Part shown: piece after piece, positions 51,372 through 59,928 of the stretch | Position numbering within the stretch: the stretch's first letter is position 1 | Layout of the letters: every line of letters begins with the position of its first letter | DNA from: Litoreibacter albidus | Lineage (GTDB): Bacteria; Pseudomonadota; Alphaproteobacteria; Rhodobacterales; Rhodobacteraceae | NCBI RefSeq assembly: GCF_900107015.1 | Contig: NZ_FNOI01000009.1 | Location: 1 to 64,000 of the forward strand | DNA length: 64,000 bases | Reading direction: 5' to 3' | Position numbers and translations under genes: made by a program | The notes under the pieces: generated by a model | What the model was told of the DNA's origin: nothing | What the model saw: only the letters and a program-made list of their open reading frames with translations | The model's database searches: none

Positions 51372-52334
51372 ATGCGGAAGTTTACTGCACTGACAACTCT
51401 GGCGGCCGCCCTGACGTTCGGCTTGCCTGCATTGGCTGACTACCCCGAACGCCCGATCACGATGATCGTGCCTTGGTCCGCGGGCGGAGGCACCGACGCG
51501 GTGGGCCGCATGATCGCGGAAGGGTTGAGCAACGAGCTTGGCCAACCCGTCAACGTCGTGAACCGCACAGGCGCGGGCGGCATCGTGGGCCACACTGCAA
51601 TGATCGAGGCGGATGCGGACGGCTACACAATCGGCTTGGCGACGGCAGAGATCACAACCTATGCGGCCATCGGTACATCAGATATTTCGCCAGCCGGTAT
51701 GGCACCCATCGGCTTGGTGAACTTCGACGCCTCCGCCTTCAACGTGTCCGCGAACAGCGACTGGCAGGATGCGTCCGAAGCATTGGCCGACATCAAGGCA
51801 AACCCCGGTAAATACAAGGCATCCGGCTTTCCTGTCGGCGCGGCATATCATTTGGCCTTCGCTGGGTTTTTGAACGCGAATGGTGTCGACCCGAATGCGA
51901 TCACTGTGGTGCCAAGCCAAGGTGCGGCGCCGGGCTTTCAGGAACTCGTGTCGGGCGGCGTGGCGATTGTGCCATCCTCCCTGCCGGAAGCGGGCTCCAT
52001 GCGCGAAGCGGGGCTGGTGAAGACCTTGGCCGTGCTGTCCGCCGACAGACTCGACGCCTACCCCGACGTGCCGACGGCGGAAGAGGCCGTTGGCACCAAA
52101 TCGGTCGGTGGCACATGGCGCGGTGTCGTCGGCCCTAAAGGTCTGGATGCCGACGTTGTTGCCCGTTTGGAGGCGGCACTCGCGAAGGTTTACGAGGGCG
52201 ACACTTACCAGGAATTCATGGCGAACCGTGGGTTCGGTGTGCGCTGGCTGCCTGCGGGTGAGTTCAACGCCTTTATGACCGATGCGGCTGCTACGAATGC
52301 CGAAATCATCGGCAAGCTTGGCCTGAAGCAATAA
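51372..52334 (+). CDS. tctC: Tripartite tricarboxylate transporter binding protein (TctC/Bug type)
   Basis: A 320-residue periplasmic protein with a signal peptide ending at ALA-DY (about residue 22). YPERPITMIVPWSAGGGTDAVGR is the hallmark beginning of Bug proteins, and the acid-binding loops follow at VNRTGAGG. It captures a small carboxylic acid for TctB and TctA. AAAGGAGGAAT precedes the start. Confidence 0.93.
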   Translation: MRKFTALTTLAAALTFGLPALADYPERPITMIVPWSAGGGTDAVGRMIAEGLSNELGQPVNVVNRTGAGGIVGHTAMIEADADGYTIGLATAEITTYAAIGTSDISPAGMAPIGLVNFDASAFNVSANSDWQDASEALADIKANPGKYKASGFPVGAAYHLAFAGFLNANGVDPNAITVVPSQGAAPGFQELVSGGVAIVPSSLPEAGSMREAGLVKTLAVLSADRLDAYPDVPTAEEAVGTKSVGGTWRGVVGPKGLDADVVARLEAALAKVYEGDTYQEFMANRGFGVRWLPAGEFNAFMTDAAATNAEIIGKLGLKQ

Positions 52335-52352
52335 CACCAAAGGAGGTTCGCG

Positions 52353-52820
52353 GTGAAACTGAATGATGCCATTCTAGGCGGGGTATTCGTCCTGCTCGCG
52401 ATTGCGGTTCTTGTGGAATCGCGGACCTTCCCCACCCTTCCAAGCCAACCCTACGGCCCGGGAACATTCCCCACGATTATCGCGGTGATCATGTTGGTCG
52501 CCGGTGGTAGCCAGATTTGGGCCGGTATGAAATCCAGCGCGCCTTTGGTTGTTGTGCAGGATTGGGCGAAAACTGACGGAGCGTTCGGCCGGATGCTGGC
52601 GGTGCCTGCGTTTGTCATCACCTACATCTTGCTAAGCAAAACCGTAGGCTTTCCCCTATTGGCGCCTGTGCTGACGGCAGCTTTGCTCCTGATCATGAAG
52701 GTGCGTCCGGTGGTCGCCTTGCCCATCGCCGTGGTGGCGACAGCAGGCATCTGGTTCTTGTTCGCGTGGTTGCTGCTCGTGCCCCTGCCCCTCGGCCTGC
52801 TGACAGAGGTGATCTACTGA
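52353..52820 (+). CDS. tctB: TTT small membrane subunit (TctB type)
   Basis: A 155-residue protein with four hydrophobic helices, including the short segment LPSQPYGPGTFP after helix 1 that marks TctB. The start is GTG with AGGAGG upstream. The stop shares its last base with the TctA start (TGATG). Confidence 0.88.
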   Translation: MKLNDAILGGVFVLLAIAVLVESRTFPTLPSQPYGPGTFPTIIAVIMLVAGGSQIWAGMKSSAPLVVVQDWAKTDGAFGRMLAVPAFVITYILLSKTVGFPLLAPVLTAALLLIMKVRPVVALPIAVVATAGIWFLFAWLLLVPLPLGLLTEVIY

Positions 52821-54319
52821 TGCTCCCGATTTACCAAGCCTTTGCACAGGTTATGCAACCCGACGTTTTGATGATCGTTATTGGCGCTGCGGCCTATGGC
52901 CTGATGATCGGCTCCATCCCGGGTCTGTCGGCGACGATGGGAACCGCGCTGCTTGTTCCGCTGACCTTCTTTCTAGACCCTATTCCAGCGATTGGCGCGA
53001 TTGTGGCCGCGACCAGTACGGCCATTTTCGCCGGTGATATACCTGGCGCGCTGTTGCGCATTCCCGGAACGCCCGCCTCCGCCGCCTATACCGATGAAGC
53101 CTACAAAATGCGCGAGCGCGGCAAGGTGGAGTTGGCATTGGGCGTCAATCTGGTGTGCTCCACCATCGGTGGTTTGGTGGGCGTGGCCATTTTGATCATC
53201 GCCGCCCCGCAGATTGCACGGTTCTCCTTGGGCTTTTCCAGCTACGAATACTTCTTCCTAGCGCTTCTTGGCCTGTCCAGCGCGATTTTGGTGAGCAAGG
53301 GATCCGCGGTAAAAGGCGTGCTGTCGCTTTGCATCGGTCTGTTGCTCTCAACCATTGGCATTGACGTGGTTATGGGGATCAAACGGTTCACCTTCGGCGA
53401 CGGCGAACTGATTGGCGGCATCTCGATCATACCTGTCCTGATCGGGATGTTTGCGATCACCGAAATCCTGCGCAAATGCGCGTCTCCGGGTAAAGCGCCC
53501 GAGACACCGCCGCTTCATATCGGGCCTGCCACGCGGGAGGTCTTCAGCACGATCTGGAAATACAAAGGCGGTGTTCTTCGGTCCTCTACATTAGGCAGCG
53601 TCATCGGCGCGCTGCCGGGTGCGGGGGCTGACATCGCGGCGTGGATTGCCTTTGCGCTGTCCAAAAAGCTGTCCCGCACGCCAGAAAAATTCGGCACAGG
53701 CCACCCCGAAGGCATCGTGAGCGCCTCTAGCGCCAATAACGCCGCATTGTCGGGGGCCTATGTGCCCAGCCTCGTCTTCGGGATTCCGGGTGACACGATC
53801 ACCGCCATCCTCATCGGCGTGTTGCTGATGAAGGGTATCACCCCGGGGCCGATGGTGTTCGTCATGGATGCGGGGTTGGTCAACGCTATTTTCGCGGTCT
53901 TCATTCTTGCCAACGTCTTGATGCTGCCCTTGGGGTTTGCCGCAATCTTGATGTCGCGGCGGCTACTCTCGATCCCGCAAAATATCCTGTTCCCGATCAT
54001 CTTGCTGTTCTGCGTGGTCGGGGCCTTCGCAGCCAACAACACGCTGTTCGACGTCTGGGTGCTGCTGATCTTAGGGATCATCGCCTTTGTGCTGGAAGAG
54101 AACGAATACCCACTGGCCCCGATGATCCTCGCGCTGATCCTTGGCCCCTTGATCGAGGAGAACTTCATGAAGTCCACGATCAAGGCGGATGGCCAGTTGA
54201 TAGAGTTTTTCATGCGCCCGATTGCCGGAACGTTGGGCGGGCTGACGTTGCTGGTCTGGGCCGTGATGATCGGCTTGGCGTTGCGCCGCCGCTACGCCCG
54301 CCCCGCCCCCGCGAATTAA
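52820..54319 (+). CDS. tctA: TTT large membrane subunit (TctA type)
   Basis: A 499-residue permease with about 10-12 helices. The family repeats are visible: IGSIPGLSATMGTALLVPLTF in the first half and GALPGAGADIAAWIAFA plus GIPGDTITAILIG in the second. It moves the carboxylate across the inner membrane. Start at 52820 is the first ATG after the TctB stop; a longer in-frame start at 52766 lies inside tctB. Confidence 0.94.
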   Translation: MLPIYQAFAQVMQPDVLMIVIGAAAYGLMIGSIPGLSATMGTALLVPLTFFLDPIPAIGAIVAATSTAIFAGDIPGALLRIPGTPASAAYTDEAYKMRERGKVELALGVNLVCSTIGGLVGVAILIIAAPQIARFSLGFSSYEYFFLALLGLSSAILVSKGSAVKGVLSLCIGLLLSTIGIDVVMGIKRFTFGDGELIGGISIIPVLIGMFAITEILRKCASPGKAPETPPLHIGPATREVFSTIWKYKGGVLRSSTLGSVIGALPGAGADIAAWIAFALSKKLSRTPEKFGTGHPEGIVSASSANNAALSGAYVPSLVFGIPGDTITAILIGVLLMKGITPGPMVFVMDAGLVNAIFAVFILANVLMLPLGFAAILMSRRLLSIPQNILFPIILLFCVVGAFAANNTLFDVWVLLILGIIAFVLEENEYPLAPMILALILGPLIEENFMKSTIKADGQLIEFFMRPIAGTLGGLTLLVWAVMIGLALRRRYARPAPAN

Positions 54320-54332
54320 GGAGCCTCACGTA

Positions 54333-55028
54333 ATGAGCAGAAATATCGTCGTCATTGGCGGCACCAGTGGCATTGGCCGCGCAATTGCAACCGGCTTTGC
54401 GCAGCAAGGCGACAGTGTGTCAGTGACGGGTCACGAACCCTGCACCGACCTGCCCAGCGGCATGCAGGGGCACGTTCTGGACGTGCGCGACACGGCGGCG
54501 GTGGAGCAGTTCTTCGCAGGCATCGCCACGCTTGATGTGCTGGTAAACTGCGCGGGCGTGATCCAGCGCGGTGGTGCGGAATTTACGGCGGATGGATTCG
54601 CGGATGTTGTGGATATCAATCTGGGCGGCAGTCAACGCTGCTGTATCGCGGCCTTGCCTGCCCTGAAGGCGGCCCAAGGGTGCATTATCAACACCGCGTC
54701 TATGCTCACGTTTTTCGGCAGTGGCGTGGCCCCCGCCTATGCGGCCTCCAAGGGTGGGATCGGGCAACTGACCCGCTCGCTTGCAATTGCGTGGGCACCT
54801 TTCGGCATCCGCGTGAACGCGCTGGCCCCCGGTTGGATCGCCACGCCATTGACGAAACCGCTCACCGATGATGACGGCAAATCCACTGGCATCTTGGGGC
54901 GCACGCCGATGGGCCGTTGGGGCACGCCCGACGATGTCGTTGGGCCGGCACGCTTCCTTGCCTCCCCTGATGCTGGCTTCGTGACCGGCACAATTCTTCC
55001 CGTAGATGGCGGATATTCCGCCGCATGA
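54333..55028 (+). CDS. Short-chain dehydrogenase/reductase
   Basis: A 231-residue SDR. The cofactor motif is VIGGTSGIG (7-15), NCAG replaces the commoner NNAG (about 87-90), and the catalytic Ser (TASMLTF), Tyr and Lys (YAASK) are intact. It lies 13 bp after tctA, so it probably oxidises a hydroxy acid brought in by the TTT system, feeding the RraA-like and cupin enzymes. Confidence 0.9.
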   Translation: MSRNIVVIGGTSGIGRAIATGFAQQGDSVSVTGHEPCTDLPSGMQGHVLDVRDTAAVEQFFAGIATLDVLVNCAGVIQRGGAEFTADGFADVVDINLGGSQRCCIAALPALKAAQGCIINTASMLTFFGSGVAPAYAASKGGIGQLTRSLAIAWAPFGIRVNALAPGWIATPLTKPLTDDDGKSTGILGRTPMGRWGTPDDVVGPARFLASPDAGFVTGTILPVDGGYSAA

Positions 55029-55046
55029 CTTTAGAAGGACCTTCCC

Positions 55047-55742
55047 ATGACCAAGATTTATGAAAATGACGCAGAGCTGTTTGAGTTGATGCGCACCCGC
55101 CTGTTCACGGCTGTGGTTGGCGACATCATGGACCAGATGAACCTGCGCCGCCAGTTCCTGCCCGCAGGTATCGCGCCGCTGCAACAGCGCACCAAAATGG
55201 CAGGCCGCGCCATGACCGTGCTGGAGGCCGACGTCTTCGATGATGAGCCCACTGATGCGCGTGGCCCGCTGTCGCACAAGCCCTTCGGGCTGATGCTGGA
55301 CGCATTAGATGACTTGAAAACGGGGGAAGTATATGTCGCCACAGGCGCGTCCCTGCGCTACGCGCTCTGGGGGGAGCTGATGTCGACCCGCGCGCAGTAT
55401 CTGAAAGCAGCAGGCGCCGTTCTGGACGGCTACGTGCGCGATGCCGACGGGATCGAAGGTTTGAATTTTCCAACGTTCTGTCGCGGGGTTTATGCGCAAG
55501 ACCAAGGCCCGCGCGGCAAGGTCATCGACTACCGCACTACGATTGAGATGGGCGGCGTTCGCATCGCGCCGGGTGCGCTTATGTTCGGCGACCGCGAGGG
55601 GGTTCTGGTGATCCCGAAAGAGGCCGAGGAGGAAGTGATCGTCCGCGCCCTGGAAAAGGTAGAGACCGAGAACGAGGTGGAAGTCGCGATCCGCAAGGGC
55701 ATGTCCGCGCAGCAAGCGCTCGACACCTTTGGCGTGATGTAG
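55047..55742 (+). CDS. RraA-like (HMG/CHA aldolase type) protein
   Basis: A 231-residue protein of the RraA/4-hydroxy-4-methyl-2-oxoglutarate aldolase family. The active-site pieces WGELM (108-112) and GYVRDADG with Arg131 and Asp132 are intact, so it is likely a metal-dependent aldolase or decarboxylase rather than the RNase E inhibitor. It should cleave a 2-keto acid to pyruvate or decarboxylate oxaloacetate-like compounds. It lies 18 bp after the SDR gene. Confidence 0.87.
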   Translation: MTKIYENDAELFELMRTRLFTAVVGDIMDQMNLRRQFLPAGIAPLQQRTKMAGRAMTVLEADVFDDEPTDARGPLSHKPFGLMLDALDDLKTGEVYVATGASLRYALWGELMSTRAQYLKAAGAVLDGYVRDADGIEGLNFPTFCRGVYAQDQGPRGKVIDYRTTIEMGGVRIAPGALMFGDREGVLVIPKEAEEEVIVRALEKVETENEVEVAIRKGMSAQQALDTFGVM

Positions 55743-55753
55743 GGGGCACGGAT

Positions 55754-56275
55754 ATGACTGACACACCCGACCTGTCCCGAATGCCCTATCAGCTGGCCAT
55801 GCCCAAAGAGGCGGGCGCGGAAATAGTGGTGCCAAACGCCGTTCCTGAAGATGACCGGATCTGGGTGCCGCAAACCGAAAACGTCTTTTTCCGTCCACTA
55901 TGCCTGAACGCCTCCCAAGGCTATTGGGTCAATGTTTTGAAGGTGAAGAAGGCGGGCGTTCTAAGCCGTCACCGTCACCCGAACCCCGTGCATGGCTACG
56001 TGCTGAAGGGTCGCTGGCGGTATCTTGAACATGACTGGACCGCAGAGGAAGGCGGCTACGTTTATGAGCCTCCCGGCGAGACGCACACCCTTGTCGTCCC
56101 CGACGATGTTGAGGAAATGATGACCCTATTTCAGGTAAATGGCGTGATGTACTATGTCGACCCGTGGGGCAAGCACACCGGATATGAGGACGTCTTCACC
56201 AAGATCGACCTGTGCCGCGCGCATTATGAAAAGGTCGGGCTGGGCGCGGATTACGTGGATCAGTTTATCCGCTAA
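55754..56275 (+). CDS. 2,4'-dihydroxyacetophenone dioxygenase-like cupin
   Basis: A 173-residue single cupin. Metal ligands are His73 and His75 in SRHRHPNPVHG, His80 and His111 in PPGETHT, giving a histidine-rich site of the kind seen in the DAD family. Characterised relatives split the C-C bond of an alpha-hydroxyketone with oxygen. It is the last gene of the TTT operon and converges on the MFS gene. Substrate unknown. Confidence 0.8.
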   Translation: MTDTPDLSRMPYQLAMPKEAGAEIVVPNAVPEDDRIWVPQTENVFFRPLCLNASQGYWVNVLKVKKAGVLSRHRHPNPVHGYVLKGRWRYLEHDWTAEEGGYVYEPPGETHTLVVPDDVEEMMTLFQVNGVMYYVDPWGKHTGYEDVFTKIDLCRAHYEKVGLGADYVDQFIR

Positions 56276-56304
56276 CCCGCCACCTGCGCGCACAGAGCGC
56301 CAGC

Positions 56305-57927
56305 TTAACTGCCGTCGACCTTTGGTGACATGTCATCATGCAGCGGCACAGTCTGGCGCTCGATCATCCGGTGGACGACGGGCGGCCCTTCGCCGCGATG
56401 CAGTTGCAAAAGCTGCTCATACAGGCCGACATCGGCGTTGGTGCGCCGCTCGTTGTGGCGCACATATTCGCCCCATGTCGGCACGTGGTAACTTTCGCTC
56501 CAATGCTCGGGGTGGTGCAGGTCGCGCAGTAAGGCCCATTGCTGCGCCCCGTCGCGGATGCGCACCCGTCGCCGCTGGCTCATGACGGCAAGGAACTCGG
56601 GCACGTCGGCTTGGTCGATCTCATAGTCGACCATCACCATCACGGGGCCGCTGCGGTAGTTCAGGTCAAACTGGGTGGGCGGCTCTTTGAAACGGTTTGA
56701 GGGATCCAGATCCAGCCCGTGGTATTCGGGCAATGGCAGCCACGCGCCTAGCAGCGCGCCGAGACTTAGCATTGTGGCGGCGAACAGCAACGCGATCTCC
56801 GGCCCGCCTGATTGTGCGATGACGCCCCACAACAAACTACCTGCGGCCATGCCGCCGAAAACACCGGTCTGGTACAGGGCCAACGCCCGTCCAACCACCC
56901 AACGCGGCGTCGACAGCTGGATGGTCACGTTAAACATCGACATCGCCAAAACCCAGCACGCGCCGGTGAATAGCAACGCGGCACCGGACAAGGCGGCGTG
57001 CTCGCTCAGCGCCAGAATGGCGCAACACAGCGCGTAGACGGTGAAGGCTCCCTTGGCGATGGCCTCATTGTTGAACCGCATTCGCAGGCGGTTGTTCATG
57101 AACGCGCCCGCCACCGCGCCGACACCGAAACAGCCCAGCATGATGCCGTAAACGAAGGCCGTGGAATTTAGCGTGTCGCGCACAATGACGGGCAACAGCG
57201 CAAGAAGGGCAATCGCGGAGAAGCCGAACCACGACCCGCGCAAGATAACCTTTTGCAGGTTCGGCGACATCGCAACGTAGCGCAGGCCAGCCGAAAACGC
57301 GCTGCCCAAGGGCTCTCTGGGAAGGTGGGTGTCGCGGGGCGGGGCCTTCCACCGCAGCAGCGCCATAATGATCGCGACGTAGCTAAGCGCGTTGACCGCA
57401 AAGGCCGCCGCAGCCCCCGCAATGGCTACGATCGCGCCGCCCGCCGCTGGCCCCACGCTGCGCATCAGGTTGAACCCCATGCTGTTGAGCGATACGGCGG
57501 AGGGCAGCTCTTCGCGCGACACGATATCGCCCATGGTTGCCTGCCACGATGGATTGTGAAGCGCTGTGCCGCAGCCGATCAGAAACGTAAACGCAAGCAG
57601 TGACCACGGCGTCAGCCAGCCCTCAAAGGCCATGAACGTCAGGATGATGGAGACCGCAAACATGAAGCCCTGCGCGATCAGCATAACGCGGCGTCGGTCA
57701 AAGTTATCGGCGAAAACACCCGCGAGCAGTGAGAAAATCATGATCGGCAAAGCGACGGAACCTTGCACCAACGCCACCATAGACTGCGAGTCCGACAGCG
57801 ACGTCATCAGCCACCCCGCCCCGACAGCCTGCACCAGCCCGCCGAAATTCGACGCCAGTGCCGCAAACCACAACGACCGGAAGGTCTGGTTTCCTAACAG
57901 CTTCAGCGGGGAGATTTGGTCTGGCAC
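56305..57927 (-). CDS. MFS exporter with C-terminal extra domain (MFS_3 type)
   Basis: A 540-residue transporter with about 12 helices in the first 410 residues, including GVFADNFDRRRVMLIAQG between helices 2 and 3, the motif A region. The last 110 residues (from PVMVMVDYEIDQADVPEF) are soluble and ferredoxin-like, as in other EntS/MFS_3 proteins. Members are usually drug or siderophore exporters. It stands alone, with no link to either flanking operon. Confidence 0.88.
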   Translation of the reverse strand: MPDQISPLKLLGNQTFRSLWFAALASNFGGLVQAVGAGWLMTSLSDSQSMVALVQGSVALPIMIFSLLAGVFADNFDRRRVMLIAQGFMFAVSIILTFMAFEGWLTPWSLLAFTFLIGCGTALHNPSWQATMGDIVSREELPSAVSLNSMGFNLMRSVGPAAGGAIVAIAGAAAAFAVNALSYVAIIMALLRWKAPPRDTHLPREPLGSAFSAGLRYVAMSPNLQKVILRGSWFGFSAIALLALLPVIVRDTLNSTAFVYGIMLGCFGVGAVAGAFMNNRLRMRFNNEAIAKGAFTVYALCCAILALSEHAALSGAALLFTGACWVLAMSMFNVTIQLSTPRWVVGRALALYQTGVFGGMAAGSLLWGVIAQSGGPEIALLFAATMLSLGALLGAWLPLPEYHGLDLDPSNRFKEPPTQFDLNYRSGPVMVMVDYEIDQADVPEFLAVMSQRRRVRIRDGAQQWALLRDLHHPEHWSESYHVPTWGEYVRHNERRTNADVGLYEQLLQLHRGEGPPVVHRMIERQTVPLHDDMSPKVDGS

Positions 57928-57998
57928 GTCGAACCCTCAAACATGATGCTCGTCGTAGGTACGCCTATCGTTCCCCGCCTGTCGAGACCAGTTAACGC

Positions 57999-58907
57999 TT
58001 AACTGCGTTGCGTGCAGATGCGGCGCAGCCACTTTGCGACCAGTTGCACCTGCGGATCATCGGCACGGTCGGCGGCGACGCGCAACACGTAGACCCAATC
58101 AAAATCAATCGCCTCTTCTGAGCAGGCCAATAGCTCACCGCTTGCCAGTTTATCCGCACTCATCGCGCGGCGCACAAAGCCCACGCCTAACCCTTGCGCG
58201 ACCGCCTCGTGGATCAGTAGCGACCCTTCAAGCAAGATCATCGTGGCCTCATCGCCCAAGCGTTTTTGGATACCCCTGCGGTGCTGCTCCACCCACGTTG
58301 GCCACATGCGCAGGTCTTCGTCGTGAATATGCGGGCCAGCTTCCAGCAATGCCTCGGGCGATTGGCCCGTGCGCTTCACCAAGGCGGGGGCACAAACGGG
58401 GATGGCGTCACCTGCAAAGAGGGTCACGTCACTGGCAAGAACTGCCGCGCGCCGCACAAACAGGATTTGCAGATCGGGGGTGTGCATCATGGGCCGGTCC
58501 GACAGTGCCAATGACACATGCAGCCGGACATTTGGCTCTTTCTCGGTGAAGGTGGTCAGGTTCGGCAAGATGACTTCGGTGGCCAAAAGTGGTAGGGTCG
58601 CAACCGTGACGGGATCAACTTGGCGCAGTGGCAAGCGGTCGATCTCATGGCGAACTTCGTCGAAGGCGCGGTGCGCGGTCATCGCCAAGCTGCGGCCCGC
58701 TTCGGTTAAAACCGTTGTCCGCCCGCTGCGTGAAAACAGCGGCGTGGTGCTCCAATCCTCCAGGATGCGCACCTGATGGCTGATCGCCGAATGCGATACC
58801 CGAAGCTGCTGCGCGGCCCGCGTCACGGAGCCGGTGAGGTGGATCGCCTCCAGCGCTCTTAGGGCCTTAAGTGGTGGGAGGCGCCGTATATCTGCTGCAT
58901 CAGTCAT
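57999..58907 (-). CDS. LysR family regulator (GcvA-like)
   Basis: A 302-residue LysR regulator. The helix-turn-helix spans LKALRALEAIHLTGSVTRAAQQLRVSHSAISHQVRILED (about 13-51), and the N-terminal RRLPPLKALR is typical of GcvA-like members. It is divergent from the nitrilase-family gene across a 106-bp AT-rich spacer, so it likely controls that gene and the dipeptide-type transporter behind it. Confidence 0.9.
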   Translation of the reverse strand: MTDAADIRRLPPLKALRALEAIHLTGSVTRAAQQLRVSHSAISHQVRILEDWSTTPLFSRSGRTTVLTEAGRSLAMTAHRAFDEVRHEIDRLPLRQVDPVTVATLPLLATEVILPNLTTFTEKEPNVRLHVSLALSDRPMMHTPDLQILFVRRAAVLASDVTLFAGDAIPVCAPALVKRTGQSPEALLEAGPHIHDEDLRMWPTWVEQHRRGIQKRLGDEATMILLEGSLLIHEAVAQGLGVGFVRRAMSADKLASGELLACSEEAIDFDWVYVLRVAADRADDPQVQLVAKWLRRICTQRS

Positions 58908-59013
58908 GTTAGCTATTTAGACCATATACGCAAATTTTCTACTTTTAATTTGTTAATCAGATGCCATTCTGACCAACAACCTAATAGCGACCAATACGTC
59001 TGGAACCCCGTCG

Positions 59014-59883
59014 ATGACCAACCGCCTTCGCCTCAGCCTCGCCCAAATGAATTCGACAAACCGGCACGCGGGCAACATCGAATGGATGCAGGACGCCATC
59101 GCCCAAGCCGCGCAAGAGGGCGCTGATATGCTGGCGCTGCCAGAGGCATCCGGCCTGTGCAACAAAGACCGCGCCGACGCTTTGACCCAAGTTGTGGACC
59201 ACGCGGATGACCCGTTTATCAAGGCCTGCCAAGAGGCGGCGGCGAAGCACGGCATCTGGATTCAAACCGGCTCCACCCCCGTCAAAGGGCCAGATGGTGC
59301 TGACGGGGCGCGATTCCTGAACCACGGCGACATGATTAACGCCCAAGGCGAGATCGTCGCGGGCTATGACAAAATCCACCTGTTCGACATTTTCCTTGAT
59401 GGAAAACCGGCCACCGGCGAGTCGCGCCGCTACGGACCCGGGGCAAAGGCTGTGATGGCCCCGACACCATGGGGCGATGCTGGCATGGCGATTTGCTACG
59501 ACCTTCGGTTCCCGCAACTGTTTCGCGATTACGCCCAAGCGGGCGCATCCATGTTGTTCATCCCCTCCGCCTTCACCATTCCGACCGGCCGCGCACATTG
59601 GGAAGTCCTGCTGCGGGCACGCGCTATTGAAAACGGCGCTTTTGTTGTGGCCTCCGCGCAAGCGGGCCACCATGACGACGGCCGCAAGACCTACGGGCAT
59701 TCAATGGTCGTAAACCCATGGGGCGAGGTATTGGCCGATATGGGTCCGGAAACCGTGGGCATCACCACCGTTGATCTGGACATGGACGAAGTTGTCGCCG
59801 CGCGCCGCCAAATTCCGTCCCTGCAAAACGGGCGGGACTATGCGTTTGACGCCAAAGCCGCCAAGCCCCACGCCGCTGAATAG
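59014..59883 (+). CDS. Carbon-nitrogen hydrolase (nitrilase superfamily, Nit2-like)
   Basis: A 289-residue amidase of the nitrilase superfamily. The catalytic triad is visible: Glu44 (ALPEASG), Lys120 (GYDKIHLFD) and Cys161 (AICYDLRFP). Sequence around the triad resembles deaminated glutathione amidase/omega-amidase. In this place, before a dipeptide-type ABC system and beside a LysR gene, it may act on the imported amide. The ribosome site is weak. Confidence 0.88.
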   Translation: MTNRLRLSLAQMNSTNRHAGNIEWMQDAIAQAAQEGADMLALPEASGLCNKDRADALTQVVDHADDPFIKACQEAAAKHGIWIQTGSTPVKGPDGADGARFLNHGDMINAQGEIVAGYDKIHLFDIFLDGKPATGESRRYGPGAKAVMAPTPWGDAGMAICYDLRFPQLFRDYAQAGASMLFIPSAFTIPTGRAHWEVLLRARAIENGAFVVASAQAGHHDDGRKTYGHSMVVNPWGEVLADMGPETVGITTVDLDMDEVVAARRQIPSLQNGRDYAFDAKAAKPHAAE

Positions 59884-59928
59884 ACAATCCACAGACCGCC
59901 CACCCACGTTCACAGAGGAGTAAGTTAC

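Noticed and set aside
54420-55277. 285-codon minus-strand open frame
   Set aside because: It spans the SDR and RraA-like genes in antisense, and both of those have intact catalytic residues.
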